Below are positions 42,000 through 53,795 of a DNA stretch of 64,000 nt, piece after piece. The stretch lies in assembly GCA_951799405.1 (NCBI GenBank), contig OX637351.1, positions 10,138,251-10,202,250 of the forward strand, given 5' to 3'. The position numbers and the translations under genes are program-made. Numbering within the stretch: position 1 is the stretch's first letter; each line of letters begins with the position of its first letter. The notes below the pieces were generated by a model that was not told the DNA's origin, searched no databases, and was given only the letters and a program-made list of their open reading frames with translations. This DNA comes from Agapetus fuscipes. Its lineage: Eukaryota; Arthropoda; Insecta; Trichoptera; Glossosomatidae.

Positions 42000-42945
42000 T
42001 TTACGTTTATCTTATTAATGCTTTTCCACGTCCTGTAGTGCAGTGATTGTTTTAAACACAATTATTTTAATCGAGTGACAACATGCGAAAACACGTAAAA
42101 ACACAATATCTATAACAAATAGAAAGAAAAACTAGTCGTTTTGAAAATTAGCCAAATGAAACAAAACCTGACTATTTTTTATCAGAAAAGTTGCCCATAA
42201 CAAAGGGCCCTTAATTGTTTTTTTTTCTTTTTTAAAGGCTTGTTTCAATTAAATTGAAAAACAGTATATTTTTTACATTTACTGTCGTACTTTGGATACA
42301 TCCAATAGCAATAGAAAATAGACTTTATCCATCAGATAAAAAAATATTTTTTACATGAATATTTTGACTTTATAAAAATCTCTGACAGAAAAAAATACTG
42401 TGCATTTGTCAGAGAATACTACTCACCATGTATACTTACATTAGTAAAAAATAATCTTAGTATTTTGTTTATATTCCTTCCTTACTAAATGAAATCATAT
42501 ATTTTTTGACTTTATTATACATAATTATTTTTGATTAGATAAAAGAGATGTGGAATTTTGGCTTCTTTTTCAATTGTTATTCCTCCCTTGAATCTCCTTT
42601 CACATTGACCATATAATTTTAGTGTTTTACGATTTCAACCAAAAGAGGAACTTTTGGCAATATTGATTTTGAAATAACATTTTTTATTATATCTGCATTT
42701 TTGACAGTAATTTTATGAAAATTCATTTTTATGAAACCTAAATTATGTTGTAATTCATTTTTTGAGTTTATTTTGTACACAAATACCAGTTTCGGGAAAA
42801 GCACTACTTCAGGTTGTTTACAAAATAAACTCAAAAAGTGCAGGAAAACAAAATTTTATTTTATTTAAATTTATAAAAAAAAATCAAATTATGTACTTCA
42901 TTACAGGCATCATTTTATTTACAATCTCTTGAGAAGAAAACTGCT
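42000..42945. other. AT-rich sequence with a small inverted repeat
   Basis: 42757-42838 folds back ('tttttgagtttattttgta' against its complement) around a degenerate minus-strand CCUGAAGU...CCGAAACUGG string, akin to the hammerhead-like motifs. Otherwise unassigned. Confidence 0.4.
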
Positions 42946-43025
42946 GTGCTTGTCTTGTCTTGTTTCCTGCCGCCATTCCTCTAGGGGTGGCCGGTACCTC
43001 CACACAAGTGCCTCCACTTGACTCT
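42945..43025 (-). repeat. 3' end of the (TACAG)n-type LINE subfamily
   Basis: The minus strand reads 'ggaggtaccggccacccctagaggaatggcggcagg' in parts, then an (ACAAG)n tail, like 16.83-16.91 kb. Confidence 0.7.
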
Positions 43026-43074
43026 GTTTGTTCATTGTTCTTTTTTCGAAAAGGGACTTAAAATAACCTTCTTA

Positions 43075-43220
43075 ATGGACTCGGCACAAATGTCACAGAC
43101 AACAAAATTGTGACGTCGCCCAGTCGTGTTGCTAGAGAAAAGGCAATCAAAAGTTATTGATTGCTAAGGACCCTAGGCACACGGGCGTGTGACGTTTGCC
43201 CTCCAAGAAAGAAAAATCAT
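43075..43220 (+). repeat. Dispersed repeat family G
   Basis: 'cagacaacaaaattgtgacgtc', 'gttgctagagaaaaggca', 'tgacgtttgccctccaagaaa'. Confidence 0.7.
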
Positions 43221-43429
43221 TTTCAGTTTTACATTATGATGTCAGTCATGATCAAAAATTTGAAAGACCTTTAAAAGCTTTTTTTTTTCTAAATTTCTTA
43301 CGTAATTTAGAGTTGAAGATTTGGGAACAATCAAAAGGAAACATCAAATTTGATAAATAGTAAAGATCGAGTTATTTTCCTAAATAAAATTTTCCTAGCC
43401 ACCATGGCAAAAACAGAATATGCGGAACT

Positions 43430-43698
43430 AAGCTGCACATCTAATACAACGGCTTTCCATGTTGTCTTGGAGGGGTCGTAAATGGCAAGTGGAATTCTCC
43501 CACGCAAGGGGGTTGGCCTTACGCCAACCACTTCTCTTAAAGTGGGTTTTGCCCTGCTCCCGTGCGGCCGGTTTCTCATTTCTTGTGAATGCTAAGTAAA
43601 CCTCACCCGTATTTTGATTTTGAGTTGAGAATGGGAATCAACCCTAGCTCTCTCGGACTGAACGCTTGCGCTCTACCAACTGAGCTATCGACCGAAGT
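43430..43698 (-). mobile_element. tRNA-derived SINE, family C, diverged
   Basis: Complemented head ('accaactgagctatcgaccg') and body present. The B box is diverged. Confidence 0.85.
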
Positions 43699-43729
43699 GT
43701 ATTTATTAAATAATTGTATTTCGACATCA

Positions 43730-43972
43730 TTCCTTGACTTATAGGTTGGTATGAGGCTGACCACACATACTGTAAAAAATGGTTCACTTTGCCAATGTCA
43801 CCCCTGTTTCAGGGAAGGTTGGCAAGACTTGATATTGACTTGATATTGGGTTTTTTATACTGTAGGTCCACATGCGGTATTTGTGAGCGCGAAATTATGC
43901 GTGTCTACTCGTGGGAATGCATTTAATATGAATCTCAAATGATACATATCTTTGCAGCTTAGATTTATATTA
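43730..43972 (+). repeat. Family A LINE 3' tail, near full length
   Basis: From 'ccttgacttataggttggta' to 'tttgcagcttagattta'. MITE H copy 3 follows directly. Confidence 0.85.
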
Positions 43973-43975
43973 GAT

Positions 43976-44202
43976 ACCTGAAAGGTAAAACTGAATAAGT
44001 GACTTATATTAAGTCAACATGGTTTTCTCCAACTAATGCACTTTTCTTCCTACTTTTTACGAGAGAAAACAGAAAGTGGGAAAATCCTGTGTAGTTGATA
44101 AGTTTTTCATGAGCACTTTGAGAAGTTACATCTAAATATAATGTTTTATCCACGATTCCTCAAATCAGTGAATCAGCGCTAATTCAGTTCAACCTTTAAG
44201 GT
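43976..44202 (+). mobile_element. MITE family H, copy 3
   Basis: Ends ACCTGAAAGGTAAAACTGAAT and the complement-related ATTCAGTTCAACCTTTAAGGT. 227 bp, non-coding. Confidence 0.8.
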
Positions 44203-44365
44203 GGCGATTTATTAAATTAAATTACCCACGTTAATTATAAATCAGGAGTTACCTTATCTTCGAAATAAACATCTGTACCTACTCCAGTTTGCCGGCTTCG
44301 TAGAATAAACCGTTTTACAGCCAGCGAAGCTTCAACATTCATGCTTGCTTGTATTGAAAAAGTGC

Positions 44366-44885
44366 GTCCGACCGGTCCGTAGTTCAGTGGTAACACTTCG
44401 GACTCTGAATGGAAGGTTGTGGATTCGAATCCCGGCGGAGCACAAAAAATATAGGTACCATTTATATTTTCAAATTTGCTCTTCGCTGGGTTGAAAAATT
44501 CAAAAACCTTTACCAACGACCGGTCACCAAAGGTCCATCCAGCCTTACAGCAACTGGGTCTTGCTTGAGAATTCGCGCTTTGTAGCGACGACGACCAAGC
44601 TCGTGAAAAGGTCGATAGCTCAATTGGTAGAATGCTTGCATTCCATCTCGAGAGCAAGGGTTCGATCTCAAGGCTTACTCAGCCTTCACAAGAAATGAGA
44701 ACCAGCGCCGCCGGGAGCTGGAAAACCCCCGCTTCAACTGAAAGTGGTTGGTATGAGGCTGGCCCCCTTACCCGTAAAAATAAATAGGTCCCGAATCGCC
44801 ACATGCGACCACTTCGGGGATGACGCAGGCAATAAGTTAGACTATATGTGTAGCTTAGTTGCGAGTTGCGTTACAAGCAGTATAA
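44366..44885 (+). mobile_element. Heterodimeric SINE (D-C), best copy
   Basis: The D unit begins 'ggtccgtagttcagtggtaac' with B box GATTCGAATCC and runs to 'gaccaagctcgtgaaaa'. The C unit follows at once ('ggtcgatagctcaattggta') and ends 'gtgtagcttagttgcg'. The C unit has the dimer-specific internal deletion. Confidence 0.85.
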
Positions 44886-45105
44886 TATTACAGTCTTAGA
44901 CAGTTACACAAAGTTTGATATTTAGTAAGTAGTAATTATATTTGTAGATGTATACGTTGTTTTAAAATAAATAAACACAGACACAGACGCATGCCAAGAA
45001 AAAGGTCGTAGCTGCCAAAATTACGGTTCTTAAGATTTATTCACAATGCTATCTACATAAAATTGTAACTGCGTTTCTAAAAATATTGTTTCTCAAATAG
45101 CGTGA

Positions 45106-45452
45106 GTCCGGTCGATAGCTCAGTTGGTAGAGTGCTAGCATTCCATGCCGTGAGCTCGGGTTCAAATCCGAAGGTGTCAGAAATGATTACCCGTTTCGGT
45201 GTTTATTTCAAACCCCAAAATAAAATATCGGCAAGGTTTACTCAGCCTTTACAATAAATGAGTACCAGCTCTTTCGAAAGCTGGGAAACCCCTACTTCAA
45301 TTGAAGTGGTTGGCATAAGGCCGGTCCCCTTACCTGTAAAAATAAATAGGTTCAAATCGCCACATGCGACCCCTTTGGGGATAACGCGGCAAGGAGTTAC
45401 ACTATATGTGTAGCTTATTTGCGTTTGCGTTGCGTTGCGTTCACCTCTTTTC
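45106..45452 (+). mobile_element. tRNA-derived SINE, family C, full length
   Basis: Complete from 'gtccggtcgatagctcagtt' to the terminal (GCGTT)n. Confidence 0.9.
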
Positions 45453-45583
45453 ACACGGTCCGATTTCGGGAATCCGGTCGCAAAATGTATTTGATCGCCT
45501 GATAGACAAGGCGATTTTTGATTCTGTACCGGATCGGACCGTGTGAACAGGTACTTGATCAATACGGGAAGCTAGATTTATTA

Positions 45584-45981
45584 GGTGCTACTCTTAGACA
45601 TTTTAGTCGTGCGTTGAGACCACGCTTTGACAAACTAATGATGCATTTGTATGAAGACCTGTTAATCCAAGATGGCCGCAAGTGAACAGCTGATTAGTTT
45701 TCTTACAAATATTACCAAAGTTTGGTAGGTAAGAATGACCGTAGTGATGAGACTTCCAGCCCTGTATTTTATTCGGCCATTAGGACATGACTCACATAAA
45801 AAGTAAGTGATAGAAGGAACTTTATTTATAAAAATGCTATCACAGTTAAATCTATAATCTATAATAGATAATGTAAGTCAATGTCAACCCTGTTTCAGGG
45901 AAAGTAAGAGTTGCAGGGTGTATGTTCACATGGGTCGAAGCGTGGGCTCAACGGACGACCAAAATGTCTAAGAATAGCACT
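45584..45981. mobile_element. MITE family J, copy 3, with insertion
   Basis: Terminal inverted repeats as in copies 1 and 2. About 175 bp of foreign sequence (45763-45938) holds a family G-free AT stretch and a short family A piece ('ccctgtttcagggaaagtaag'). Confidence 0.8.
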
Positions 45982-46064
45982 GAGTTTTTTTCTGTAAATA
46001 CAGGCTTTCAAAAAAATGGCAATTAAAACGGAATTTTGTTATTTTGACTATGACGCTCTGAAAT

Positions 46065-46158
46065 GCAAGAAAATAAATAGATTCCACACGCCACACGCGA
46101 GTGCTAGGACAACGTGGTTACAAGTTGCAATATAAGTGCAGCTTAGTTGCGTAGGCCT
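46065..46158 (+). repeat. Family C SINE 3' end
   Basis: 'aaataaatagattccacacgcc' to 'cagcttagttgcg'. 5'-truncated. Confidence 0.7.
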
Positions 46159-46159
46159 G

Positions 46160-47185
46160 GTTGATGACACTGGCGAGCCGGAATCGGCCCGCGGGTCGTA
46201 GTTTGGAGACTCCTGCCATATATCTTTTCTACCCGAGATTGTGGCATTGCGATATTAGACTACGACAACATTTTGGCAGTCGAACAAACAGATATTAACG
46301 ATTATTGTACATTTGATAATATTCCCAGTTGAGTAAATCAATTTGAGTTGTGAACACGGCTTTATGATGGCATGTACATACATTTATTAGGTTGCCTGTA
46401 TGCCAGTAGAGATGGCATCGCCTACCAAAATAAAAACATAGCGATGGGCAGTGCAAAAAGTAGCTGCGAGTGACGTATTAGTTCCCCAAAAATATCTCTA
46501 TTCTCTAAAATGGAGTCAGTACATGAATTGACAATGACAAAATTGTGTCGTCATACGGTCGGATTGCTAGGGAAAAATCGTACAAATATTATGTTATTGG
46601 TTGCTAGTATCGTAGTCCCATTTAAGTGTGACAATTTCCCGTCTAGAAAAAAGTACCAAATTAAAATTTGTTTTGAGTGAGATCTTTACTCAAAATATAC
46701 TGAGTATAAAAAAAAATACGCAATGTTTTCTGCTTGGTGTAAAGATCTTTAAAAGATAAAGATAGGTGCTTATTGTATTCTGAAAATCCTTTCATTTCGT
46801 TCTCGCTTTGAAGAAATTTTTAACACAACAAATCAGTATTTTAGAGTCGCGAGATTTTATCGATGTGTTTTTACTTTCATATATATTTTTTTATATTCGA
46901 TCTCGTATATCCTGTTAATTTAAGGTTTAAACGATAAGATGGTATCTTACAAATTTAAATGTTTTAAATGGCGTTTAAATGTTCAAGTACAAAAAGTAGC
47001 ATTGTGTTTTAAATCAATAAGAGGTAGTTAGATACCTATGAATATAGTGCATCGACTTTTAAATCATGGACTTGAAGACTTTTTAGTGAATCTGCAAAAT
47101 TTTAGCTCAATTGAATATCAAGAAACTTGTGAATTTTTATTTTCACAAATAGAAAAGCTAGAACGACAATTAATTCTATAAATAA
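46160..47185. other. Intergenic, with one family G copy
   Basis: 46505-46660 is family G ('gaattgacaatgacaaaattg', 'cggattgctagggaaaa'). The remainder is AT-rich and unassigned. Confidence 0.5.
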
Positions 47186-47189
47186 TGGC

Positions 47190-47572
47190 TTAAGGCGTGT
47201 TATAAAGCTAAATCTGCCGTTTTTGTTTCTTACACTTTATGGTCTTAGCAAAATAGTTACAGTAATGAAAAAAATCAAGCATGTTTATTAATTTTTTATC
47301 TTAATTATAAAGCTTAAACAAAATATATAACTTAAGAATTGCCTCCACAAAAAAATATTTAAAAAAACGCGTTTTTTTACATTTTTAGCTTTTTTTTCGT
47401 GTGTGCTGTATTTTAGATTTTTTTTTTGATTTTTACTTACAGAACTATACATTGTTTAGGTTCAATACTCAACATTTTTTCAATAATGTCAATAGTTTTT
47501 GAGTAAATATAGAAAAACTGAAACTACTAAATGAATTAAATTTTAATTAAATCAAAGAACACAGTTTATGTT
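47190..47572 (+). mobile_element. One arm of the large foldback element
   Basis: 'ggcgtgttataaagctaaat' to 'atcaaagaacacagttt' matches the left arm at 62.17-62.56 kb. It is cut where a family A tail begins. Confidence 0.85.
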
Positions 47573-47705
47573 CATTTGAGATTGGGTTTTTATATTGTAG
47601 GTCCATATGCGGCATGTGTGCGCACGAACTTTACATGTCTGCTTGTGAGAATGCATATTATGTGAATCCCCAATATTACATATCTTTGCAATTTAGATTT
47701 AGGAT
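47573..47705 (+). repeat. Family A LINE 3' tail, 5'-truncated
   Basis: Starts at 'atgttcatttgagattgggt' and ends 'ctttgcaatttagattta'. Confidence 0.8.
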
Positions 47706-47709
47706 TTTG

Positions 47710-48285
47710 TGCGAAAATGAGATATAAGTACATGTATCCTGAAGCCCAGGAAATAATTTTCTAGAGTTTATATTCATTATTTATGTTATTTTCGTATAAG
47801 TCCTAGATCGTAGTCTTTGATTCTATAAGACTGAAATTATATCAATGGACAACGGGTTTTTGTCAGACACTATTTTTCTCTGTTCGAAGCAAAGTTAATG
47901 AGAAATGTATCTGATACTATTATACTTAATACTTTTTCTAGTATGTTTATAATTTGCACATCCCTTTTGTAACACATTCAAAACTGTAGCATAAGTATTA
48001 CTTAGTATCATATTAATATGCATTTGCTAAACATAATATGATGGTATTATAACTGGCAGATGATCCGCTCTCGGTCACAGATATTTGTGAATGTAGGGCA
48101 GCCCTAGTCTACTTCAGAGACATCTCTAGGATAATCTAACAATGAATTTACAAGTTAGACGATAATTTAATGTAACTTTGTTTTCTTTTCCAAAGACATC
48201 TTCTTTTATTACCCATTCTATCGAATATCGACGGTCATCGTGGCAATGGATGCTATTGCCCTAAGTAAGGGCTTTGGGTTTTTTG
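47710..48285. other. AT-rich unassigned sequence
   Basis: No repeat family or gene recognised. Confidence 0.5.
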
Positions 48286-48287
48286 CA

Positions 48288-48475
48288 GACATGTAGGTAT
48301 ATAAGTTCGCGCTAACACATGCCGCATATGGACTTACAATATAAAAACCCAATCTCAAATGAACATAAGTCCCACAACTCTTGCCGACCTTCCCTGAAAC
48401 AGTGGTGAGATTGGCAAAGTGAAACATTTTTTACAGTATGGGTGGTCAGCCTCATACCAACCTATAAGTCAAGGA
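48288..48475 (-). repeat. Family A LINE 3' tail, truncated
   Basis: Reverse-orientation copy ending 'acctataagtcaagg'. Lies 20 bp from a plus-orientation copy, giving a head-to-head pair. Confidence 0.85.
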
Positions 48476-48494
48476 TATAAGACGATGATGGTTC

Positions 48495-48912
48495 CTTGAT
48501 TATAGGTTGGTATGCGGCTGATCACCCATGCTGTAAAAATGGTTCACTTTTCTAATGTCACCCCTGTCTCAGGGAAGGACGGCAAGAGTTGCAGGGTGTA
48601 TGTCCATTTGAGATTTGGTTTTTATGTTGTAGGTTCACATGCGGCATGTGCACGTGTCTGGTTGTGAAAATGCATGTAATGCAGCGGCTTCCAAACTTTA
48701 TGCTACCACGCCTCCCTCTTTACGTTATTTTTTTGAAAAAGTCATCACCAAAATAAATCGTCGACGGGGGGGGGGAAAATAAGAATATCATTTTACATTT
48801 TACTTTTTTACATATTTCTCGCGCCTCCCCAGGGAGACGCGCCCCCCACTTTGGAAACCGCTGATGTTATGTGAATCTCCAATTTATATATATCTTTGCA
48901 ACTTAGATTAGA
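48495..48912 (+). repeat. Family A LINE 3' tail interrupted by a hAT-like MITE
   Basis: Tail sequence 48495-48681 and 48864-48912 is continuous once 48682-48863 is removed. Confidence 0.85.
48682..48863. mobile_element. hAT-like MITE with 8-bp target duplication
   Basis: Terminal inverted repeats CAGCGG-C/T-TTCCAAA. The flanking octamers ATGTAATG (48674-48681) and ATGTTATG (48864-48871) differ at one base. 182 bp, with a G11-type run inside. No transposase. Confidence 0.85.
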
Positions 48913-48919
48913 TAAGATA

Positions 48920-49163
48920 TAATCGAAGGGAATGATAAATTACACGTTTTGACAAAAGTAATGTTTTAATTGATTTTAATGACTATTATTTCCTATTTGA
49001 CATTTATTTCATGGTCGTAGAAGAAGTATTGTATGCCACTGCACGTAATTAGCCTTTGTAACCCTCGTGATTTCATTGTGCCATTCGAATGCGCCTCATG
49101 GCACAAACTAGCCTGTGTTACAAAGACTATCATAACTAGGCAGTGGCATAAATAACTATTGAA
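48920..49163 (-). repeat. Hairpin part of segment E
   Basis: Matches 9343-9600 in reverse orientation ('gccactgcacgtaattag', 'ggcagtggcataaataac'). This shows that part is a separate repeat. Confidence 0.75.
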
Positions 49164-49344
49164 ATAAGTAATGTATAAAAAGCAGCTTAATTTTTTTCCT
49201 TTTTAGACATTTTTAACAGTCTGTTGTTAGTTTCTCGCACACAAAATCCTTCGCCATGGACCATTCTGCCCAACGTTTCCAACCACTTTCTTTTATTTTT
49301 GGATGGTTATTTTCTTTCTTTCATTTCTAAGCTACAATAATAAT

Positions 49345-49763
49345 AATATTAGGATGATTTATTTGGTGAGCGCTGTTTTTGTGTGTATCATACCTCAAGA
49401 GCCCTGTGCGAGCTTGGTCGTCGCTGTAGAAAGCGCCAATTCTCCAGCAAGACCCAGTTGTTGTAAAGTTGGATGGACCTTTCAGTGACTAGTCTTTGGT
49501 AAAGGCTTATAAATTTTTCAACCCAGTGAAGAGCACATTTGGAAATATAAATGGTATATTTTTGTGCTCCGCCGGGATTCGAATCCACAACCTTTCATTT
49601 ACGAGTCCGAAGTGTTGCCACTGGACTACGGACCGGTCCAAGAAATGCCAACAACACGTGGTGTACCTAGCGGTCACCCATCCAAGTAGCATCCGCGCCC
49701 AATTTTGCTTAACTGCGGTGATCTGATGAGAACCGGTGCTTTCAACATGGTATCGTCGTTGAC
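49345..49763 (-). mobile_element. Composite 5S rRNA-tRNA SINE, full length
   Basis: The complement of 49647-49763 is the 5S-like head (117 nt, 'ggatgggtgaccgc' intact). The tRNA-like unit and D body follow down to the 'ggtgagcgctgtttttgtg' tail complement. Same order and junction as at 38.1 kb. Confidence 0.9.
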
Positions 49764-50006
49764 AATACTTCAAGTATAAAGCATCCATCTAAACTCTCAC
49801 CGATTGCGTAATAGAAAAATGTGTGAAAGGTACAGCAGCACCCCAAGAGAGTGATTCAGTTTCCATACATTTCTCTACTTACGCGATCGAGGTAAGCTGA
49901 CGCCGTGTTTTATACTAGGAACACAGAGCTACGAAAGATTAAGCACTACGCCCTCTTGAATGAAATGACGTCATAGCCTGTTTCCGCACTTCCAAATAGT
50001 ATTAAT

Positions 50007-50265
50007 CTAATCTAAACTAATATAAGTTGCAAAGATATGTAACATTGGAGATTCACATTATATGCATTCTCACAAGCAGACACGTACAAGTTCTCGCTTG
50101 TAAATGCAGCATGCGAACCTACAACATAAAAACCAAATCTCAAATGGACATACACCCTGCAACTCTTGCCGTCCTTCCCTGAGACAGGGGTGACATTGGC
50201 AAAGTGAACCATTTTTACAGCATGGTTGGTCAGCCGCATACCAACCTATAAGTCAAGGAACAATT
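50007..50265 (-). repeat. Family A LINE 3' tail, near full length
   Basis: 'taatctaatctaaactaat' to 'acctataagtcaagg'. Confidence 0.85.
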
Positions 50266-50481
50266 AATATACTTATTAAACGCAAATTTAGGTATTCCGG
50301 CACAAATCACTCTACTATTATTATCATAATCAACTGGGATAGGTCTTGGCTTCGTTGATGAACTACTGCCAACGCTGGCAGTCTTTCTCCTCCTTGGTCT
50401 TCCCATTATCCTGCGTCCCTCTGGGTTTGTCATTACAATTCAGTCGTAAATTTCGCGAAATTTCCTCGGCGGGACAAAGTC

Positions 50482-50795
50482 AAATAATTATGAGACGAAA
50501 CTAATCTGCACGTACAGAGCAACTTCTTACCGCGTCATCCCCGAAGGAGTGTGGAAGCTACTCATTTTCAAAGGTAACGCCCACAGATCCACTTCAAGTT
50601 GGGGTTTCCCAGCTCCCGAGGGGGCAGGCTCTCATTTCTTGTGAAGTCGAGTAAACCTTGCCGGTATTTTGATTTTGGGCTTGAAATAAACACCGAAACG
50701 GGAAATCGTTTCTGACAATCTGGGTGAGCATCAAACCCTAGCCATCCGGCATATAAAGCAAAGTATTCTACCAACACAGCTATCGACAGGACTAT
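50482..50795 (-). mobile_element. tRNA-derived SINE, family C, diverged
   Basis: Complemented body ('cttcttaccgcgtcatcccc', 'gaaataaacaccgaaacggg') and a damaged head ('caacacagctatcgacagga'). Confidence 0.8.
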
Positions 50796-51004
50796 CAAAA
50801 CGTTTGCTTAGTAACTCGGCGGGATGACATCACCATGTTTTTCCTGATTTTTTGCCGAATTTATTTTGTCACCGTAGCTGTAAAAATAAATAGATTCCAC
50901 TCGTCCATGGTAGTAAAGTGAAAAATTATATTCTTTACTTCACTGCGCATTACTCAGATCCAGTACCTTAGATATCAAGCCCGAAGCGTTAACCACTGGA
51001 ACAC

Positions 51005-51160
51005 GCAAGGCTGCAAATGAACCATGGATTTTTTGTGAGTGAATTACACCTATACGGTGTTAATCATACTTAGAAAATCTATGGCTCATCCCTCGCCTAA
51101 AAAAACTTTAATACAAAAAAACATGATTCGTGGATCAGCTAGGGATTAAATATGCATGCT
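51005..51160. repeat. Repeat family F-like, inverted ends
   Basis: 'aaatgaaccatggatttttt' and 'catgattcgtggatcagct' recall family F in inverted orientation. Confidence 0.4.
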
Positions 51161-51419
51161 TAGACACGCTGGACTAGATTTCAAATTCCTTCGATGACAC
51201 ATTTTTTAAATTTTGTTTTCCCTGCTAGTTATTTTTCGTGTTGTTTCATGGAATTGGAGAGTGGATTGTCGGCTGATGCACGCGGCCCCACACGCCAGGG
51301 AGTTGGCGTAAGGAAGGGTTGCGGGGAGAGGCCGAGTATATTTAGAAGCGACGAGCATTCGCGCCCAATATCAAACTCCCAGCTAATGACAAACAGTAAA
51401 CGACTAAACGAGCTTCCTC

Positions 51420-51495
51420 GTGAGCACAGTAGTCTAGTGGTTAACTAGGATTTTTAATCCGAAGAAGCATGGTTCGATCCCCAACAGAACTACAT
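51420..51495 (+). repeat. tRNA-like head, separate SINE type
   Basis: 'agtagtctagtggttaac' and GGTTCGATCCCC resemble an A and B box pair of the tRNA-Asp/Glu kind. The element body is not identified. It directly precedes a minus-strand D unit. Confidence 0.4.
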
Positions 51496-51504
51496 GTGAA
51501 AACA

Positions 51505-51702
51505 AAGCTCCAATTCTCAAGCCAGACCCAGTTGCTGTAAGGCTGGATGGACCTTTAGTGACCGGTCACTGGTAAAGGTTTATGAATTTTTCAACCCAGC
51601 GAAGAGTAAATTTGAAAATATAAATGGTATATTTTTTGTGCTCCGCCGGGAATCGAACCCACAACCTTCCATTCAGAGTCCGAAGTACTACCACTGAACT
51701 AA
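51505..51702 (-). repeat. Family D SINE, tRNA-like unit and body
   Basis: From 'cagacccagttgctgtaagg' to the complemented tRNA-like head. No 5S part. Confidence 0.8.
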
Positions 51703-51807
51703 AATGTAAATAAAATCTTTTGTTGGTAGTTTGTTTCCACAGCACACCTGTGGAGTCTTGAAGCGAACGAGAATTTCAAGAATTTTAGAAAAAACAAACC
51801 TACATGG

Positions 51808-52085
51808 GTCCGGTCGATAGCACAGTCGATAGTGTTTGCGTTCTATGCCAATGGTCTAGGGCGCGATTGCCATCTAGGGTGTCAGAAATGATTCACGTTT
51901 TCACACACAGAATGAAAACAGCGGCAAGGTGTACTCAGCCTTCACAAAAATGAGATCCAGCTGGGAAACTTCGACTTCAATGAGAGGTTGCAAGAAAACA
52001 AATCGAGTGTTTTGCGTAAAGCAGGCCTTCTTACCCGTTAAAATAAATGGGTTCCACACACCATCTGCAACCTTTTATACATTTC
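51808..52085 (+). mobile_element. tRNA-derived SINE, family C, diverged
   Basis: 'ggtccggtcgatagcacag' head and 'gtcagaaatgattcacgttt' body, with several small deletions. Confidence 0.75.
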
Positions 52086-52269
52086 GGGCTTACACAACGA
52101 GTGGACGTCCGGATATGACAGACAGTAAAACATACCCAGAAATACTTACAGAACTGAAATGTGTAATTCATGATGGAAAATCAGAGGATGGTAAACAATT
52201 TTCGCTCGTCCCACGTGTTTCTTTGTGAAATGCGTGAATAATCATCTGCTTTTCATATCTACTTTTCTT

Positions 52270-52500
52270 TGTAGGTTTCTATGAAGCTGACCACCAATAC
52301 TGTGAAAACTGATTGATATTTTCCTACATCACCCCTGTTTCAGAGATTTTCGGCAAGAGTTGCAGGGATTTTATTCATTAGAGATTTTTTCACGATTTGC
52401 ACTTGTGCACATACAGCATGTGTACAAGTACGAACTTACCAGTGTTAACTTGTGGGCATAAGTAAATATGAATCTTAAATGTGAATAGATTATTTTTGCT
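52270..52500 (+). repeat. Family A LINE 3' tail, diverged
   Basis: 'taggtttctatgaagctgac' to 'aaatatgaatcttaaatg', and T-rich beyond. Confidence 0.75.
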
Positions 52501-52509
52501 CTTTCCATT

Positions 52510-52815
52510 ATAGATTTCATGGATGAACAACTCCGCAGGTTAACTTTATCTCTTTGGATTTTTGTTACTAACTTGGGTTATTCATTTATTTTTGTTAATT
52601 GTGTTTTGGTCTATGTACTAATATATGTATATCCCTCTGATTACATATTAAAGAGTGATGAATAAATTTCATTTCCCTGCTTTGCATTTATTAAGTAAAC
52701 GCTTTATTTACTCTCACTACTTAGTGGATATCCCTGTCTTTAATATGTCGGTCCATCTGCTAGTTGCTGCAGATCGAAAGAAAGATGAGTTCATTTATGC
52801 ACAAGTTATCCTTCC
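52510..52815. other. AT-rich unassigned sequence
   Basis: Nothing recognised. Confidence 0.5.
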
Positions 52816-52817
52816 TC

Positions 52818-53152
52818 GCAAACGCAACGCAACTAAGCTACATATATAGTGTAACTTCTTGCCTGCGCTATCCCCGAAGGGGTCGCATCACGCATGTGTC
52901 GATTCGGGACAAATTTATTTTTATGGGTAAGGGGGCCGGCCTCACACCAACCATTTTCAGTTGAAGTGGCGGTTTTCCAGCTCCCGGGGGCGCTGGTTCT
53001 CATTTATTGTGAAGGCTGAGTAAACCTTGGGATCGAACTCTTGCTCTCGGCATGGAATGCAAGCATTCTACCAATTGAGATGTCGACCGGACTTTTTACG
53101 AGCTTGGTCGTCGCTACAAACGCCAATTCTCGAGCCAGTTGTTGTAAGGCTC
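52818..53152 (-). mobile_element. Heterodimeric SINE (D-C), D unit truncated
   Basis: C unit 52818-53092 with the dimer-specific deletion, then the first 60 bp of the D side ('acgagcttggtcgtcgctac'). Confidence 0.75.
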
Positions 53153-53550
53153 AATTATATCAAATTTTCCCTAGCCCCACATTAAGTCAATTCAACACTG
53201 ACGCCCCTGTTTTCCGCAGGATATCGCCACAAAGAAGAAAAAGATAAATAAAATAGAGCTTTGAAACATTTTCAGAAGCGCTTAAATAAACCACAATTTT
53301 TTGAGAACTTAGATTATCAAATATATCAACTTTTAAGTCGTCATAACTGGATCGTGACCAAACAAAATATTTTCAGCATCATCTGAGATTCCTGAAATCG
53401 TCTCACTTACCTACATACATACGATTCCTACAGAATCAATGCCGGCTATTGAAGATATTAATTGAGAAAAAAATATAAATAAATCTAAGTGATGAGAAAA
53501 GTATTTACGTTTATTTATCTCATTTTTTAAATAATCCTATTCTTTGGTAT

Positions 53551-53795
53551 TCCATGACTTATAGGTTGGTATGAGGCTGACCACCCATACTGTAAAAAAT
53601 GGTTCACTTTGCCAATGTCACCCCTGTGTCAGGGAAGGTCGGCGAAAGTTGTAGGGCTTATGTTCATTTAAGGTTTGAATTTTATTTGTAAGTACACATT
53701 TTGCCTTTATAAGCGCGAATTTACACGTGCTTAGTTTGTGGGTATGCATTTGATATGAGCTTGAATGTTAATGTATCTTTGCAACTTAGATTATT
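53551..53795 (+). repeat. Family A LINE 3' tail, near full length
   Basis: 'catgacttataggttggta' to 'ctttgcaacttagatta'. Confidence 0.85.
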
